NCBI GenBank assembly: GCA_946886125.1
Contig: CAMPHY010000005.1
Span: 1 to 22,550 of the forward strand
Reading direction: 5' to 3'
From: an uncultured Candidatus Saccharibacteria bacterium
Lineage (GTDB): Bacteria > Patescibacteria > Saccharimonadia > Saccharimonadales > UBA6022
DNA length: 22,550 nucleotides
The notes beneath the pieces are model-generated. The model ran no database searches. It saw only the letters and a list, made by a program, of their open reading frames with translations, and was not told the origin of the DNA. The stretch's first letter is position 1, and each line of letters opens with the position of its first letter. The translations under genes and the position numbers were made by a program. Shown here one piece after another: positions 1-8,054 of the stretch.

Positions 1-327
1 AAGATATATTGTGCGACGTTAAGTACATATGATCATTATAGCCTTTTATCCCGCTTATCTATGTAAATTATTTGCCATACTACTTATATGTATATTGCCG
101 CTCATTCATATCTCACCTATTTATTGCATCCACCTATGTTTATGCACTGCGTTGATATTCATTGTCATTGTATTAGCCGAATTAAAATTTTGTTTAGATT
201 TATATATGAATGTATATCTGCATTAATAAATATTTAATGTTCTACTTTTGTTCTAGATGCTTTATACGATTATAAAACGTCTAAAACGAAATATGAGAGA
301 GGGGTGGGTAGGCTTCTCACCTACTAC
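1..327. other. AT-rich intergenic stretch, no convincing gene
   Basis: I see no supported gene here. The only long open frame (29-226, plus) is a 65-residue hydrophobic translation with no ribosome binding site in front of its ATG, and it is best explained by low-complexity AT-rich sequence. The right edge (about 296-354) holds GC-rich inverted repeats belonging to the 3' end of the minus-strand gene that stops at 330. The left edge may be cut from a larger intergenic space. Confidence 0.5.
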
Positions 328-354
328 CCCTAGCGAAGTTTAAGTTCGCTAGGG
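328..354 (-). repeat. 10-bp inverted repeat spanning the stop codon of the TraG-like gene
   Basis: CCCTAGCGAA (328-337) and TTCGCTAGGG (345-354) are perfect reverse complements separated by 7 bases, and the TAG stop (330-332, minus) lies inside one arm. A second short repeat (GTAGG/CCTAC) follows on the transcript, but no tight U-run does. It is probably a 3'-end hairpin that helps end or protect the transcript rather than a textbook intrinsic terminator. Confidence 0.5.
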
Positions 355-3026
355 TCGGCAGTGGCATGAGTGGTAGTAGGTACATTATCTACTGACGATT
401 CCTGTGTTGGCGATGTGGTCTTTTTCTTGCGTGAACGGGTGCGCTTCTTCTTAGGCGCTATACTTGGGGTGTCTGTAGTCTGAGCAGGAGGAGTATTACC
501 CTGCTGTTTGTCTGCTGAGGCAGTCGCTTTTACTTGTGGTGTAACGTCACGAGCGGTAGATGGCCACTGTTTTGCTTGAGATGCTGATTGTGGCTTCTTT
601 GCCTGAAGGTGCTGTGGGGGTTGAATGACAGCATCAATCGCCGCTTCGACGTCTGCCCTGCTTCGACTGTAATTGCGACGAGTATTTTCAATGATACGAC
701 CAGTATTATCTGTTTGTGGTGGCGGAAGTTCGAGCGTACGTGCGCTAAATGCTGGTGATTTTTCACCGCCGATAACCATATTAATCACAAAGTTACGGTT
801 ATGCATCTGTAGGAGGTCGAGTGGTTCAAACTGTGGTTCGAATTGCTTAGCTAAGATTGGTGCATCGTCGGCGGACACACGGAAGCTAAGCATTGTACCA
901 ACGTTACCAAAGACAGCATCACGCACCGTTTCATTCATCTGTGAAATGTACTGGTTGGCGACAGTCAGATTAAGACCGTACTTACGAGCTTCTGAGAGAA
1001 TGGTTGCAAAAGAGTCAGTAGCAAAGTTCTGGAATTCATCGACATAAAGATAGAACGGCCGACGGTCTTTAATATCAGGGATATCAGAGCGGCTCATGGC
1101 TGCAAGCTGGATTTTTGTGACGAGAAACGATCCAAGGATGGCCGCATTATCTTCGCCGATAAGACCTTTTGATAAGTTCACTACCAATATCTTACCCTCG
1201 TCCATGATCTCGCGGATATTAAATGTCGACTTTGGTTGACCAATGATATTACGAATAATTGGATTAGCGGTAAAGGCGCCGACTTTGTTTAGGACTGGAG
1301 CAATTGCTTCAGCCTGGAACTTATCTGTCCAGCTCGCAAATTCAACACGCCAAAACTGCATTACGACCGTATCCTGCGAATAGCTCAATGTGTCTTCACG
1401 AAACTTTTTGTCGGTCAACATGCGCGTAATGTCGAGCATGGTTGCATCAGGGCGATCGAGCAGTGCAAGGATCGTATAGCGCAAAATATATTCTAGACGC
1501 GGGCCCCAAGATTCGCCGAACATACGTTTTAGTACGCCGATTACCTCAGAGCTAATATTAGTCTTCTGTGCAGGATTAGTTACCTCGAGAGGGTTAAAGC
1601 CAAGAGGAAACGCTGTATCAGCCGGGTTAAAGTATACGACGTCTTTTAATCTGCTGCCGGGAATAAAACGAAGGTTATTGACGGCAAAATCACCGTGCGG
1701 ATCAACAATTGCATACCCGTGATTATGGAAAATATCACTTAGAGCAAAGAGCTCGAGTGTACCCGACTTCCCTGCTCCAGTCTGGCCAATAATATACACG
1801 TGGCGCGAGCGGTCGCTGCGTAGCATGCCGAATTGGTGATTGATACCGCGGAAATTCGTCAGTCCAAATGCACTGATATTATCGTCAATCGCATCATCAC
1901 CAGTGAGAACTGGCAGTTTTGAAGGTGGTTCGGCTGTTTTACTGCTAGCCCAAACGATATTAGGAGTCTCGACATTAGTATGCGGAAGATGAAAAACACT
2001 GGCGAGCTCTTCGATGTTTAATATGTATCCGCGGTCCATAAACAAGCGTGCACGATACCTTGCAAGATCTTCTTTTTTGAAACTCGTATTGGTCATGCGA
2101 AAGCCGTTGAGGTTGGTACTGTTAAACTGTTTAAACGTCCCAACAATTGCTTGCATGCGCAGCTTGGCGTTAGTTTGGCTCTCGCCTAAGTAAGCAAGAC
2201 GGATTTTCACCTGGTAGCCAAGTTTGGTTGCTTTCTTTTCAGCTTCAGCAATACGTGTTTTATCACGATCAGATAATTCTTTCACTCCCCCGGTGCCTGT
2301 TCCCTGCTCTGGTGGTTTCCAGAAAGCTTCAAATAATCCGGCAAGCCACTTTAAGTTAAAACCACCAGAAAAAATTGCCATGGGGTTGCCATTTTTTACG
2401 CTATCAATCCAACGGTCAGAGTCTTTATGCCAGTTATCGGCAATCGGTCGAACCAGTACTTGGATCCACACCTCTTCACCTGTTTTTTCAAGTTTTGCGA
2501 GCGTTCCGGTGATACCTGCGAGTGGATCTACCTCAAAACTCTGGAAAGTCTTAATTGGCAACATCTCATTAGTTGTCATAGTGATCTCGGAGGTGTAAAA
2601 CACGCTATGAATACGTTCATGTGTGACGTAATCTTCTTCGGCTTCATGAATTTGGACGGTTGGATATTGAGAATAGATTTGTCCTTCGACAAAACTTTGC
2701 AATGTTTTTGGCACCCAAACATAGAAGCGAATCTGACCATCCACCGAAGCAATTTCGAAACTTAGATGCTCCTGGATACCGCTATTGTATTTCAGCTCGG
2801 CTTTATCGCGCAAGATGCCATGCAAGCTGGCAAAGAGCTGCTCGGCAGCTAGTTCAGACTTGTCATTCGCCTTTGGGATTTCAAGAATGAGCAGTGTGCT
2901 TTCGGTCGCTTTGACAGCATCAATGCGGCGATAATTCCTCCATGTGAGGAACGTCAAAATAAGTACGGCCGGTAGCCAGACGTACCATTGAAGAATGAAG
3001 TTTATGATCCACGAGAAAACGCCCAT
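330..3026 (-). CDS. TraG/VirD4-like type IV secretion/conjugative DNA-transfer ATPase
   Basis: A membrane-anchored P-loop ATPase of 898 residues in the VirD4/TraG/HerA class, expected to pump DNA or couple substrates to a type IV-like channel. One membrane segment lies near residues 8-29. A long domain of unknown function follows (about 40-360). The motor has Walker A GQTGAGKS at 414-421, a VDPHGDF motif near 441-447 and Walker B YLYVDEFQNF near 659-668, followed by the ANQY segment near 690. The C-terminus (about 790-898) is low-complexity with a Lys/Arg-rich stretch (PKKKRTRSRKKK), possibly a nucleic-acid contact. The ATG is preceded by AAGGAG at good spacing. It lies 44 bases downstream of the HARE-HTH gene, so they are probably co-transcribed. 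No other secretion genes or relaxase are in the window, so the substrate is unknown; the ATPase class is secure. Confidence 0.88.
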   Translation of the reverse strand: MGVFSWIINFILQWYVWLPAVLILTFLTWRNYRRIDAVKATESTLLILEIPKANDKSELAAEQLFASLHGILRDKAELKYNSGIQEHLSFEIASVDGQIRFYVWVPKTLQSFVEGQIYSQYPTVQIHEAEEDYVTHERIHSVFYTSEITMTTNEMLPIKTFQSFEVDPLAGITGTLAKLEKTGEEVWIQVLVRPIADNWHKDSDRWIDSVKNGNPMAIFSGGFNLKWLAGLFEAFWKPPEQGTGTGGVKELSDRDKTRIAEAEKKATKLGYQVKIRLAYLGESQTNAKLRMQAIVGTFKQFNSTNLNGFRMTNTSFKKEDLARYRARLFMDRGYILNIEELASVFHLPHTNVETPNIVWASSKTAEPPSKLPVLTGDDAIDDNISAFGLTNFRGINHQFGMLRSDRSRHVYIIGQTGAGKSGTLELFALSDIFHNHGYAIVDPHGDFAVNNLRFIPGSRLKDVVYFNPADTAFPLGFNPLEVTNPAQKTNISSEVIGVLKRMFGESWGPRLEYILRYTILALLDRPDATMLDITRMLTDKKFREDTLSYSQDTVVMQFWRVEFASWTDKFQAEAIAPVLNKVGAFTANPIIRNIIGQPKSTFNIREIMDEGKILVVNLSKGLIGEDNAAILGSFLVTKIQLAAMSRSDIPDIKDRRPFYLYVDEFQNFATDSFATILSEARKYGLNLTVANQYISQMNETVRDAVFGNVGTMLSFRVSADDAPILAKQFEPQFEPLDLLQMHNRNFVINMVIGGEKSPAFSARTLELPPPQTDNTGRIIENTRRNYSRSRADVEAAIDAVIQPPQHLQAKKPQSASQAKQWPSTARDVTPQVKATASADKQQGNTPPAQTTDTPSIAPKKKRTRSRKKKTTSPTQESSVDNVPTTTHATADPSELKLR

Positions 3027-3070
3027 GTTTACTCCTTATTGTCGCACCTTACAGGGCGCTTTGCAAATGA

Positions 3071-4129
3071 TTAGTTGGTCGCTTCCTGGTTCAATGCGTA
3101 GGTCGCTTTCGCAACGCGCTTGAACTGTGCTTTACTCTGAAGATTTAATAAAATTGTCGTTTCTTTAACCTGACGGCTTTTAAGAACGCGCTTTACAATT
3201 TCATCGCGGTGGAGTGGTTCATCTGAATTTTTTAGAACATCAGTGATGATATCTGCAACCGTTCCTTTTGAGAAGCCCCAGCTATCGAGGGCATAGATAC
3301 CGCGACCGATCAGTACGAAACGCTTATCTTTAATGAGTTCATTATGGATCGCTTGAGTTGTTACGTCTTTGCGTTTGAATTCACTATCTTTAATAGCTTC
3401 GGCAATTTCTGAAAAATGAAGCGGTTTAGTGTTTTCAGCTAAGATAACGTAAATCTTATCACGAATATTTTTAGGATTAACAGTTGGCCATTTAATAAGT
3501 CCCCATGTGTCCTTTAGGTGGGCGAGAAGCTTACTGACAGAGGCTAGGGCTCGTACATGTGAGGGGTGCTCATAGCTTAACTGCTCGTGAAGCTGTTCGA
3601 TCGTCAACGGTTCCCCGTGCTTTTTGATGGCTTTGACAATTTCATCAACTTCAACGCGTACCTTCTTTTCATCACCATAGTCGGCAATGCCAACCGCGTG
3701 GTGGTAATTGTCATTTTCATTGATGACAGTCAGATTCGGTGAAAGTTCTGCGATAAAAGCAACATGCGCACGGTCACGAGCATCTGTTTTTTTAGCGAGT
3801 AGTGTATCAGCAAGATCACTGACGCGAGCAATACGACCCATTTCTGCGAGGTGGCGAATAAATACTTTTTCTAGTGAAGCTGTTGCGGGAATCTTATTGT
3901 CTTCGGCGGCCATTTTGAGACGAATAAGAATAGCTTTTTCAAGCTGACGAACACGTTCACGAGTGATACCAAGTAGCTCTCCAATTTGCTCAAGCGTCTC
4001 TTTTCGATCGTAAAGTCCAAAGCGACGTGTAATGATTTCACGCTCACGCTCTTGATCGATAATTGCCAGAATTTCATTGACCGCAGTTTTTAGATCAACA
4101 ATTGTTTTTTCCTGTGGAGCTTCGCTCAT
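3071..4129 (-). CDS. Sigma-region-4-like HTH protein fused to a HARE-HTH domain
   Basis: A 352-residue putative transcription regulator. Residues about 25-72 look like sigma-70 region 4: EREREIITRRFGL followed by TLEQIGELLGITRERVRQLE, the helix-turn-helix that normally reads the -35 box. There is no region 2, so it cannot be a complete sigma factor. Residues about 222-285 match the HARE-HTH fold (RDKIYVILAENTKPLHFSEI ... GIYALDSWGF), known from the RNA polymerase delta subunit and chromatin or restriction proteins. A further winged-helix-like segment covers 288-346. The middle (about 85-215) appears to hold one or two more small helical domains. It is first in an operon with the TraG-like ATPase and is driven by a consensus promoter. 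The target genes are unknown; binding to polymerase or DNA is inferred from the domains. Confidence 0.82.
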   Translation of the reverse strand: MSEAPQEKTIVDLKTAVNEILAIIDQEREREIITRRFGLYDRKETLEQIGELLGITRERVRQLEKAILIRLKMAAEDNKIPATASLEKVFIRHLAEMGRIARVSDLADTLLAKKTDARDRAHVAFIAELSPNLTVINENDNYHHAVGIADYGDEKKVRVEVDEIVKAIKKHGEPLTIEQLHEQLSYEHPSHVRALASVSKLLAHLKDTWGLIKWPTVNPKNIRDKIYVILAENTKPLHFSEIAEAIKDSEFKRKDVTTQAIHNELIKDKRFVLIGRGIYALDSWGFSKGTVADIITDVLKNSDEPLHRDEIVKRVLKSRQVKETTILLNLQSKAQFKRVAKATYALNQEATN

Positions 4130-4192
4130 GGTTGTAATTCGTTCCTCTCCGCCTCACCTCAGAATATTAGTTTTTAATACGTCTTTATTTAA

Positions 4193-4221
4193 ATTATAAA
4201 ACAATACTTTCATAATGTCAA
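4193..4221 (-). promoter_or_regulatory. Consensus sigma-70 promoter of the HARE-HTH/TraG-like operon
   Basis: On the minus strand TTGACA (4221-4216) and TATAAT (4198-4193) are separated by exactly 17 bases, a perfect match to the housekeeping consensus. The start would fall near 4186, giving a leader of about 57 bases. A second extended -10 (TGCTATAAT, TATAAT at 4242-4247) lies just upstream and could be an alternative start. Confidence 0.85.
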
Positions 4222-4319
4222 ACAAAATGTGTGTATGACTAATTATAGCATGAAATAGACGAGTTTAGTAAAGAGTGTCATGAGACTTTTTAAATAAGCA
4301 CGATGTGTTATGCCTACCT

Positions 4320-6632
4320 CTATTTTGATGAACGTTTAGTCGTGCGACCTCGAGCTTTTTTGGCTGGAGCGGCTTTTAGTAGCTCTTTAGCTTTGTCGTG
4401 CGTAATAGATTGCGGCTCTACATCTTTAGGTATTTTTGCATTCTTTTTGCCATCAGTAATGTAAGGTCCGTAACGTCCTTTAAGTACCTTAATGCCATCT
4501 CCAAAGTCAGCAATATTTTTCTCAGCTTCGGTTTTTAGTTTTTCAGCATACAATTCCAAAGCCTGTTCAAGCGTAATGTCGTGTGGATCAATCGGCTTGA
4601 TGCTGACGAATAGCTTACCTACTTGAATATATGGTCCAAATCGTCCAATGTTGGCTTTAATATCTTGACCATCTGCTGTTTGTCCAACGGTGCGCGGTAG
4701 TTTGAAGGCGTGTAGGGCTTCTTCGAGCGTCACAGTTTCAATTTTTTTGCCAGCTGGCATTGGTGCAAACTGGGGCTTGTTCTCTTTGTCTTCGGTGCTG
4801 CCAAGCTGTAGCATAGGACCAAACCGACCAAATCGCGCTAACACTGGTTTATTAGTTTTAGGGTCTACGCCAATTTCACGTGCTTGGGCAACGGCGCTTC
4901 GATCGATACCGCCTGACTCTTCAATAAGTTTATGAAAAGGTTTATAGAATGTTTCCAACATGGTGTTTCGGGCTAAGCTGCCTGTCGCAATCTGGTCAAA
5001 TTCCCGTTCAACATCGGCAGTAAAGCCATAGTCAACCACTTGTTCAAAGTGATTTGTTAAGAAGTCGCTCACGACTTGTCCGCTGGCGGTTGGGATCAAC
5101 TTCCCTTTGTCGGCGCCAGTTTTTTCTTGCGTCACGTCACGTTTGACGGCACCATCTTCAATAGTAAAAATAATGACATCTCGCGGTGCGCCTTCGCCAT
5201 CGCCTTTTTCGGCGTAACCACGAACTTGCACAGTATTAATGATCGTTGCATATGTTGAAGGGCGGCCAATGCCTAGGTCTTCAAGTTTCTTTACTAAGCT
5301 ACCTTCGGTGTATCGAGCTGGTGGTCGAGCAAATGTTTGGCGTGCATTCGCAGACGCGAGGTCAAGCATGTCGCCACTCGTAACGGGCGGAAGGATATCC
5401 GCATCCTTTTTACTGCCACCATAGACACGCATAAAGCCGTCAAAAATAATAACCTCACCTTTGGCTTCAAATACTTCATTGCTTGTAGAGATAGCAATCT
5501 TGACGACTGTTTTTTCAAGCTTCGCTGGTGCCATTTGACTGGCAAGTGTGCGGTTGCGAATAAGAGTATATAGCTTTTGATCATACTCATTAGTACTGCC
5601 CTGCTCGAGCGCCATATTAGTAGGTCGGATTGCTTCGTGTGCTTCTTGGGCATTGGCAGATTTTGATTTGAAGGTGCGTACTTGGACGTACTCTTCCCCG
5701 TAGGCTTTGGTAATGTAAGCAGTCGCTGCGGCAATCGCTTCGCCACCAAGATTAACCGAGTCGGTACGCATATAGGTAATTTTACCGTCTTGGTATAATT
5801 TCTGCGCACTGGCCATTGTCGCTTTTGCGCCGAAGCCTAGGCGGCTGTTGGCATCCTGTTGTAGGGTGCTGGTTGTAAAAGGTGCACTAGGACTGCGCGT
5901 TGACGGAGAGGTGGTGACATTACTGACGGTAAACGTAGCAGGCAGCAAGCTTTCGAGGAAAGCTTGCGCGTCGTGTTCGGTGTCAAAACGTTTCGGAAGC
6001 TCGGCTTTTAGCATTTCACCGTTATGGCTAAATTCAGCCATAACACGAAATGTAAATGATCCGTTAAACGCATCAATCTCTCGTTCGCGCTCGACAAGGA
6101 GGCGAACCGCTGGTGATTGTACACGTCCTGCTGACTTGCCTCCAGGAACTTTTTGCCATACCACTGGTGAAAGCTCAAAGCCGACTAAGCGGTCAAGAAT
6201 CTGACGGGCTTGTTGTGCTTGAACCAGATCCATATCTACGGTTCGAGGGTTTTTGATCGCCTCGGTGATAGCGTTTTTGGTAATTTCATGGAAGACAATT
6301 CGCTTCGTTGTCTTTGGGTTTAGCTTTAAGACTTCGCATAGATGCCAAGCAATCGCCTCCCCTTCGCGGTCTTCATCGGTTGCAAGCCAAATTGTTTCGG
6401 CTGTCTTAACTGCTTTTCGGAGCTCAGCAACGGTCTTTTTCTTTTCTGGATCAATTTCATAGGTCGTTTCAAACCCATTTTTCACATCAATTGGTTCTTT
6501 CGCGCCTTTTACCTTTTTGGCAATGCTGCGAATATGCCCCACGCTTGAAAGTACAGTAAAATCACTTCCGAGATATTTCTCGATTGTTTTAGCTTTGGCT
6601 GGCGACTCGACGATAACTAAATTCTTATTCAT
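4320..6632 (-). CDS. topA: DNA topoisomerase I
   Basis: Type IA topoisomerase of 770 residues that relaxes negative supercoils by cutting one strand through a tyrosine ester. The Toprim domain opens the protein (LVIVESPAKAKTIEKYLG, Glu9; metal ligands in ATDEDREGEA, Asp86 and Asp88). The catalytic tyrosine is Tyr287 in ITYMRTDS. The C-terminus lacks the Cys4 zinc ribbons of E. coli TopA and instead has three repeats of the G-R-(F/Y)-G-P-(Y/M) type (near residues 615, 675 and 730), followed by a basic tail (KKARGRTTKRSSK). The ATG is preceded by TAGGA at suitable spacing. It is transcribed from its own promoter and is not obviously part of an operon. Identification is secure. Confidence 0.97.
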   Translation of the reverse strand: MNKNLVIVESPAKAKTIEKYLGSDFTVLSSVGHIRSIAKKVKGAKEPIDVKNGFETTYEIDPEKKKTVAELRKAVKTAETIWLATDEDREGEAIAWHLCEVLKLNPKTTKRIVFHEITKNAITEAIKNPRTVDMDLVQAQQARQILDRLVGFELSPVVWQKVPGGKSAGRVQSPAVRLLVEREREIDAFNGSFTFRVMAEFSHNGEMLKAELPKRFDTEHDAQAFLESLLPATFTVSNVTTSPSTRSPSAPFTTSTLQQDANSRLGFGAKATMASAQKLYQDGKITYMRTDSVNLGGEAIAAATAYITKAYGEEYVQVRTFKSKSANAQEAHEAIRPTNMALEQGSTNEYDQKLYTLIRNRTLASQMAPAKLEKTVVKIAISTSNEVFEAKGEVIIFDGFMRVYGGSKKDADILPPVTSGDMLDLASANARQTFARPPARYTEGSLVKKLEDLGIGRPSTYATIINTVQVRGYAEKGDGEGAPRDVIIFTIEDGAVKRDVTQEKTGADKGKLIPTASGQVVSDFLTNHFEQVVDYGFTADVEREFDQIATGSLARNTMLETFYKPFHKLIEESGGIDRSAVAQAREIGVDPKTNKPVLARFGRFGPMLQLGSTEDKENKPQFAPMPAGKKIETVTLEEALHAFKLPRTVGQTADGQDIKANIGRFGPYIQVGKLFVSIKPIDPHDITLEQALELYAEKLKTEAEKNIADFGDGIKVLKGRYGPYITDGKKNAKIPKDVEPQSITHDKAKELLKAAPAKKARGRTTKRSSK

Positions 6633-6673
6633 AAATTCCTAGTGCTTATTTATTCAGCTAAACACAGTGATTA

Positions 6674-6702
6674 GTTATACGCAATGTTATTGTGTTTGTA
6701 AA
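6674..6702 (-). promoter_or_regulatory. Probable topA promoter
   Basis: Minus strand TTTACA (6702-6697) and TATAAC (6679-6674) with a 17-base spacer, placing the start near 6667 and leaving a leader of about 35 bases that contains the TAGGA ribosome site of topA. Confidence 0.65.
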
Positions 6703-6740
6703 TCATCAATTTAAAAAGTATCCCTACGACAAGTATGCGC

Positions 6741-6779
6741 GGTTGGCCGAACAAGATACGATATCTCATCCGGCCAACC
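6741..6779. repeat. Long two-stage hairpin between topA and the small gene, no U-run
   Basis: GGTTGGCCG (6741-6749) pairs with CGGCCAACC (6771-6779), and inside it AGATA (6754-6758) pairs with TATCT (6762-6766). It begins 10 bases after the stop of the minus-strand gene at 6789. It could terminate that transcript, but on the minus strand the first T-run comes over 20 bases later and on the plus strand there is none. Confidence 0.65.
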
Positions 6780-6788
6780 TGTGTCGCG

Positions 6789-7040
6789 TCACGATAGTTC
6801 GCGGTAGTGCCAATGCTGCTCGCACTGATAGTGCTCGTACGATTTACTCGGGTAGCGTTCCATCATGTTGTGGATAGCTGCTTTGACGCGCGACTCTTTT
6901 TGATAACGCTTTTGTGGGGGTTCGACCTTTTGACAAAGGATTTCGTCAAGGTGTGGGTTGAGGCGCGGCGCTGACGGCACATCATAATTTATTTTGAAGG
7001 GTTTATGAGGTGGCCGTGCATTCTTTTTATTGCGAGGCAT
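6789..7040 (-). CDS. Small basic protein with a C-terminal Cys/His/Trp motif, unknown function
   Basis: An 83-residue, strongly basic and His-rich soluble protein (starts MPRNKKNARPPHKP). Its end, YEHYQCEQHWHYREL, resembles the C-x(n)-H-W-H endings of small zinc-ribbon-like proteins I recall from phages and actinobacteria, but the usual second Cys is absent, so metal binding is doubtful. Evidence that it is real: a well-formed promoter upstream, a purine-rich GAGATAGG before the ATG, and a strong hairpin right after the stop. No membrane segment or signal peptide. Function unknown; a nucleic-acid-binding role would fit the charge but is a guess. Confidence 0.6.
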   Translation of the reverse strand: MPRNKKNARPPHKPFKINYDVPSAPRLNPHLDEILCQKVEPPQKRYQKESRVKAAIHNMMERYPSKSYEHYQCEQHWHYRELS

Positions 7041-7094
7041 AACCTATCTCACTTATCGTAGGGTGACATCGGAGCGAGTGCTCACGAATATCTT

Positions 7095-7123
7095 TATTTA
7101 AGCACAGCCATACGACAGGTCAA
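7095..7123 (-). promoter_or_regulatory. Promoter of the small basic protein gene
   Basis: Minus strand TTGACC (7123-7118), 17-base spacer, TAAATA (7100-7095). The start would be near 7088 and the leader about 48 bases. Its presence argues that the 83-residue frame downstream is expressed. Confidence 0.6.
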
Positions 7124-7144
7124 TAATAAGATAGTGGACGGCAT

Positions 7145-7753
7145 TTAATCATTAAATATTCGGGTTGCATATGAGAGGGTCGCCGGTACACTTAATACGC
7201 TTCCAGCAATAAAAGCACTACGGCCTACGTTTCTAAACGTATCATGAAGCTCGAGTTCGGGATATTCGTTTTCAAAGGCCGAGCCATACAAATAGCCAAA
7301 CAGTGCCAAATTGTCCATCCCCATGGCTAATTTTCCTGCTTGATTAGGGCGAAAGGTCCGAGTTGGGAATTTATAGGCATACGCTGCTGTCAAGCCAATG
7401 GTTGCAGCGTGTTTAGCGCCAATAGTGGCGAGAACGGAATGCGGTACGACATCTTTATGCCAGGCACTGGCACCAATCGCAAGCATACCGGCTTTATCGG
7501 CAGCTGTATCGGCAAGCGCGCCCATATCGCTTGATTGATTAAGGCTGCGAGCTAAGAAGCCATCGAGTAGATCGCCCGTTCTGCCGGCAACAATTTTATT
7601 TACCCCCGCAACTGTATCAATAGAACGACAACCGCTCAAGACAAGCGCAAGGCTGCCGGCCGTCACGAGTGTCGGTACTTTTAGTAAGTCCTGGTAGTCC
7701 ATTACCTTGTCGCGTAATTCTTCTAAACTAGGTTGTAATTCACCTTCTGGCAT
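7145..7753 (-). CDS. CDP-alcohol phosphatidyltransferase family membrane enzyme
   Basis: A 202-residue integral membrane protein with the complete family signature D-x2-D-G-x2-A-R-x8-G-x3-D-x3-D: Asp61, Asp64, Gly65, Ala68, Arg69, Gly78, Asp82 and Asp86 (GRTGDLLDGFLARS ... MGALADTAADK). Enzymes of this family transfer a phospho-alcohol head group from a CDP-alcohol, using two metal ions held by the Asp residues, and make phospholipids such as phosphatidylglycerol phosphate. Hydrophobic stretches flank the motif (about 27-42, 88-125, 145-158 and 178-195). The acceptor alcohol cannot be told from sequence; a PgsA-like or inositol/glycerol role is possible. The ATG has no clear Shine-Dalgarno, so an internal ATG at residue 18 is an alternative start. 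I could not define a convincing promoter. Confidence 0.85.
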   Translation of the reverse strand: MPEGELQPSLEELRDKVMDYQDLLKVPTLVTAGSLALVLSGCRSIDTVAGVNKIVAGRTGDLLDGFLARSLNQSSDMGALADTAADKAGMLAIGASAWHKDVVPHSVLATIGAKHAATIGLTAAYAYKFPTRTFRPNQAGKLAMGMDNLALFGYLYGSAFENEYPELELHDTFRNVGRSAFIAGSVLSVPATLSYATRIFND

Positions 7754-8019
7754 ATGCGGTAGTATGCCATGGTAGCATCTGGCACTTCAAGCACAAGGAT
7801 GATCGAAGTGATCAGTGGTTGTCGTCGAGTGGACGCACCATACCGTCATTTTAAATAGAGTTGTGTGGTTGAAGGTTGCAACAATAGCTCGACGCGCTAC
7901 TGAGCGTAAGAGAAGTATAATCTTTTCGTAACTTTGGCAATAGTGCTTATACTCTGATGATATTAACGTGTATCTGTTGATTATCTATTGCTTTTAATAA
8001 GTAAATGTTTCAAAAAGTA
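7754..8019. other. Intergenic stretch without recognised gene
   Basis: No open frame with a ribosome site and no RNA family I recognise. It separates the minus-strand phosphatidyltransferase gene from the plus-strand RNA promoter at 8020. A TATAAT-like box (7915-7920, plus) has no matching -35. Confidence 0.4.
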
Positions 8020-8048
8020 TTGACGTGATGTCAAATACGTGATAATAT
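8020..8048 (+). promoter_or_regulatory. Strong promoter of the orphan structured RNA
   Basis: TTGACG (8020-8025), 17-base spacer, TAATAT (8043-8048). The start is expected near 8055. No plus-strand protein gene follows for over 900 bases, so this promoter appears to serve the RNA-like region that ends in the terminator at 8266-8303. Confidence 0.75.
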
Positions 8049-8054
8049 CAGACA

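Noticed and set aside
29..226. 65-residue hydrophobic open frame on the plus strand
   Set aside because: No ribosome site before the ATG, strongly AT-rich sequence that yields Ile/Leu/Tyr/Cys by composition, and no promoter that I could define.
5294..5809. 171-residue minus-strand frame inside topA
   Set aside because: It is an overlapping frame within the conserved catalytic part of topA and has no ribosome site or recognisable domain.
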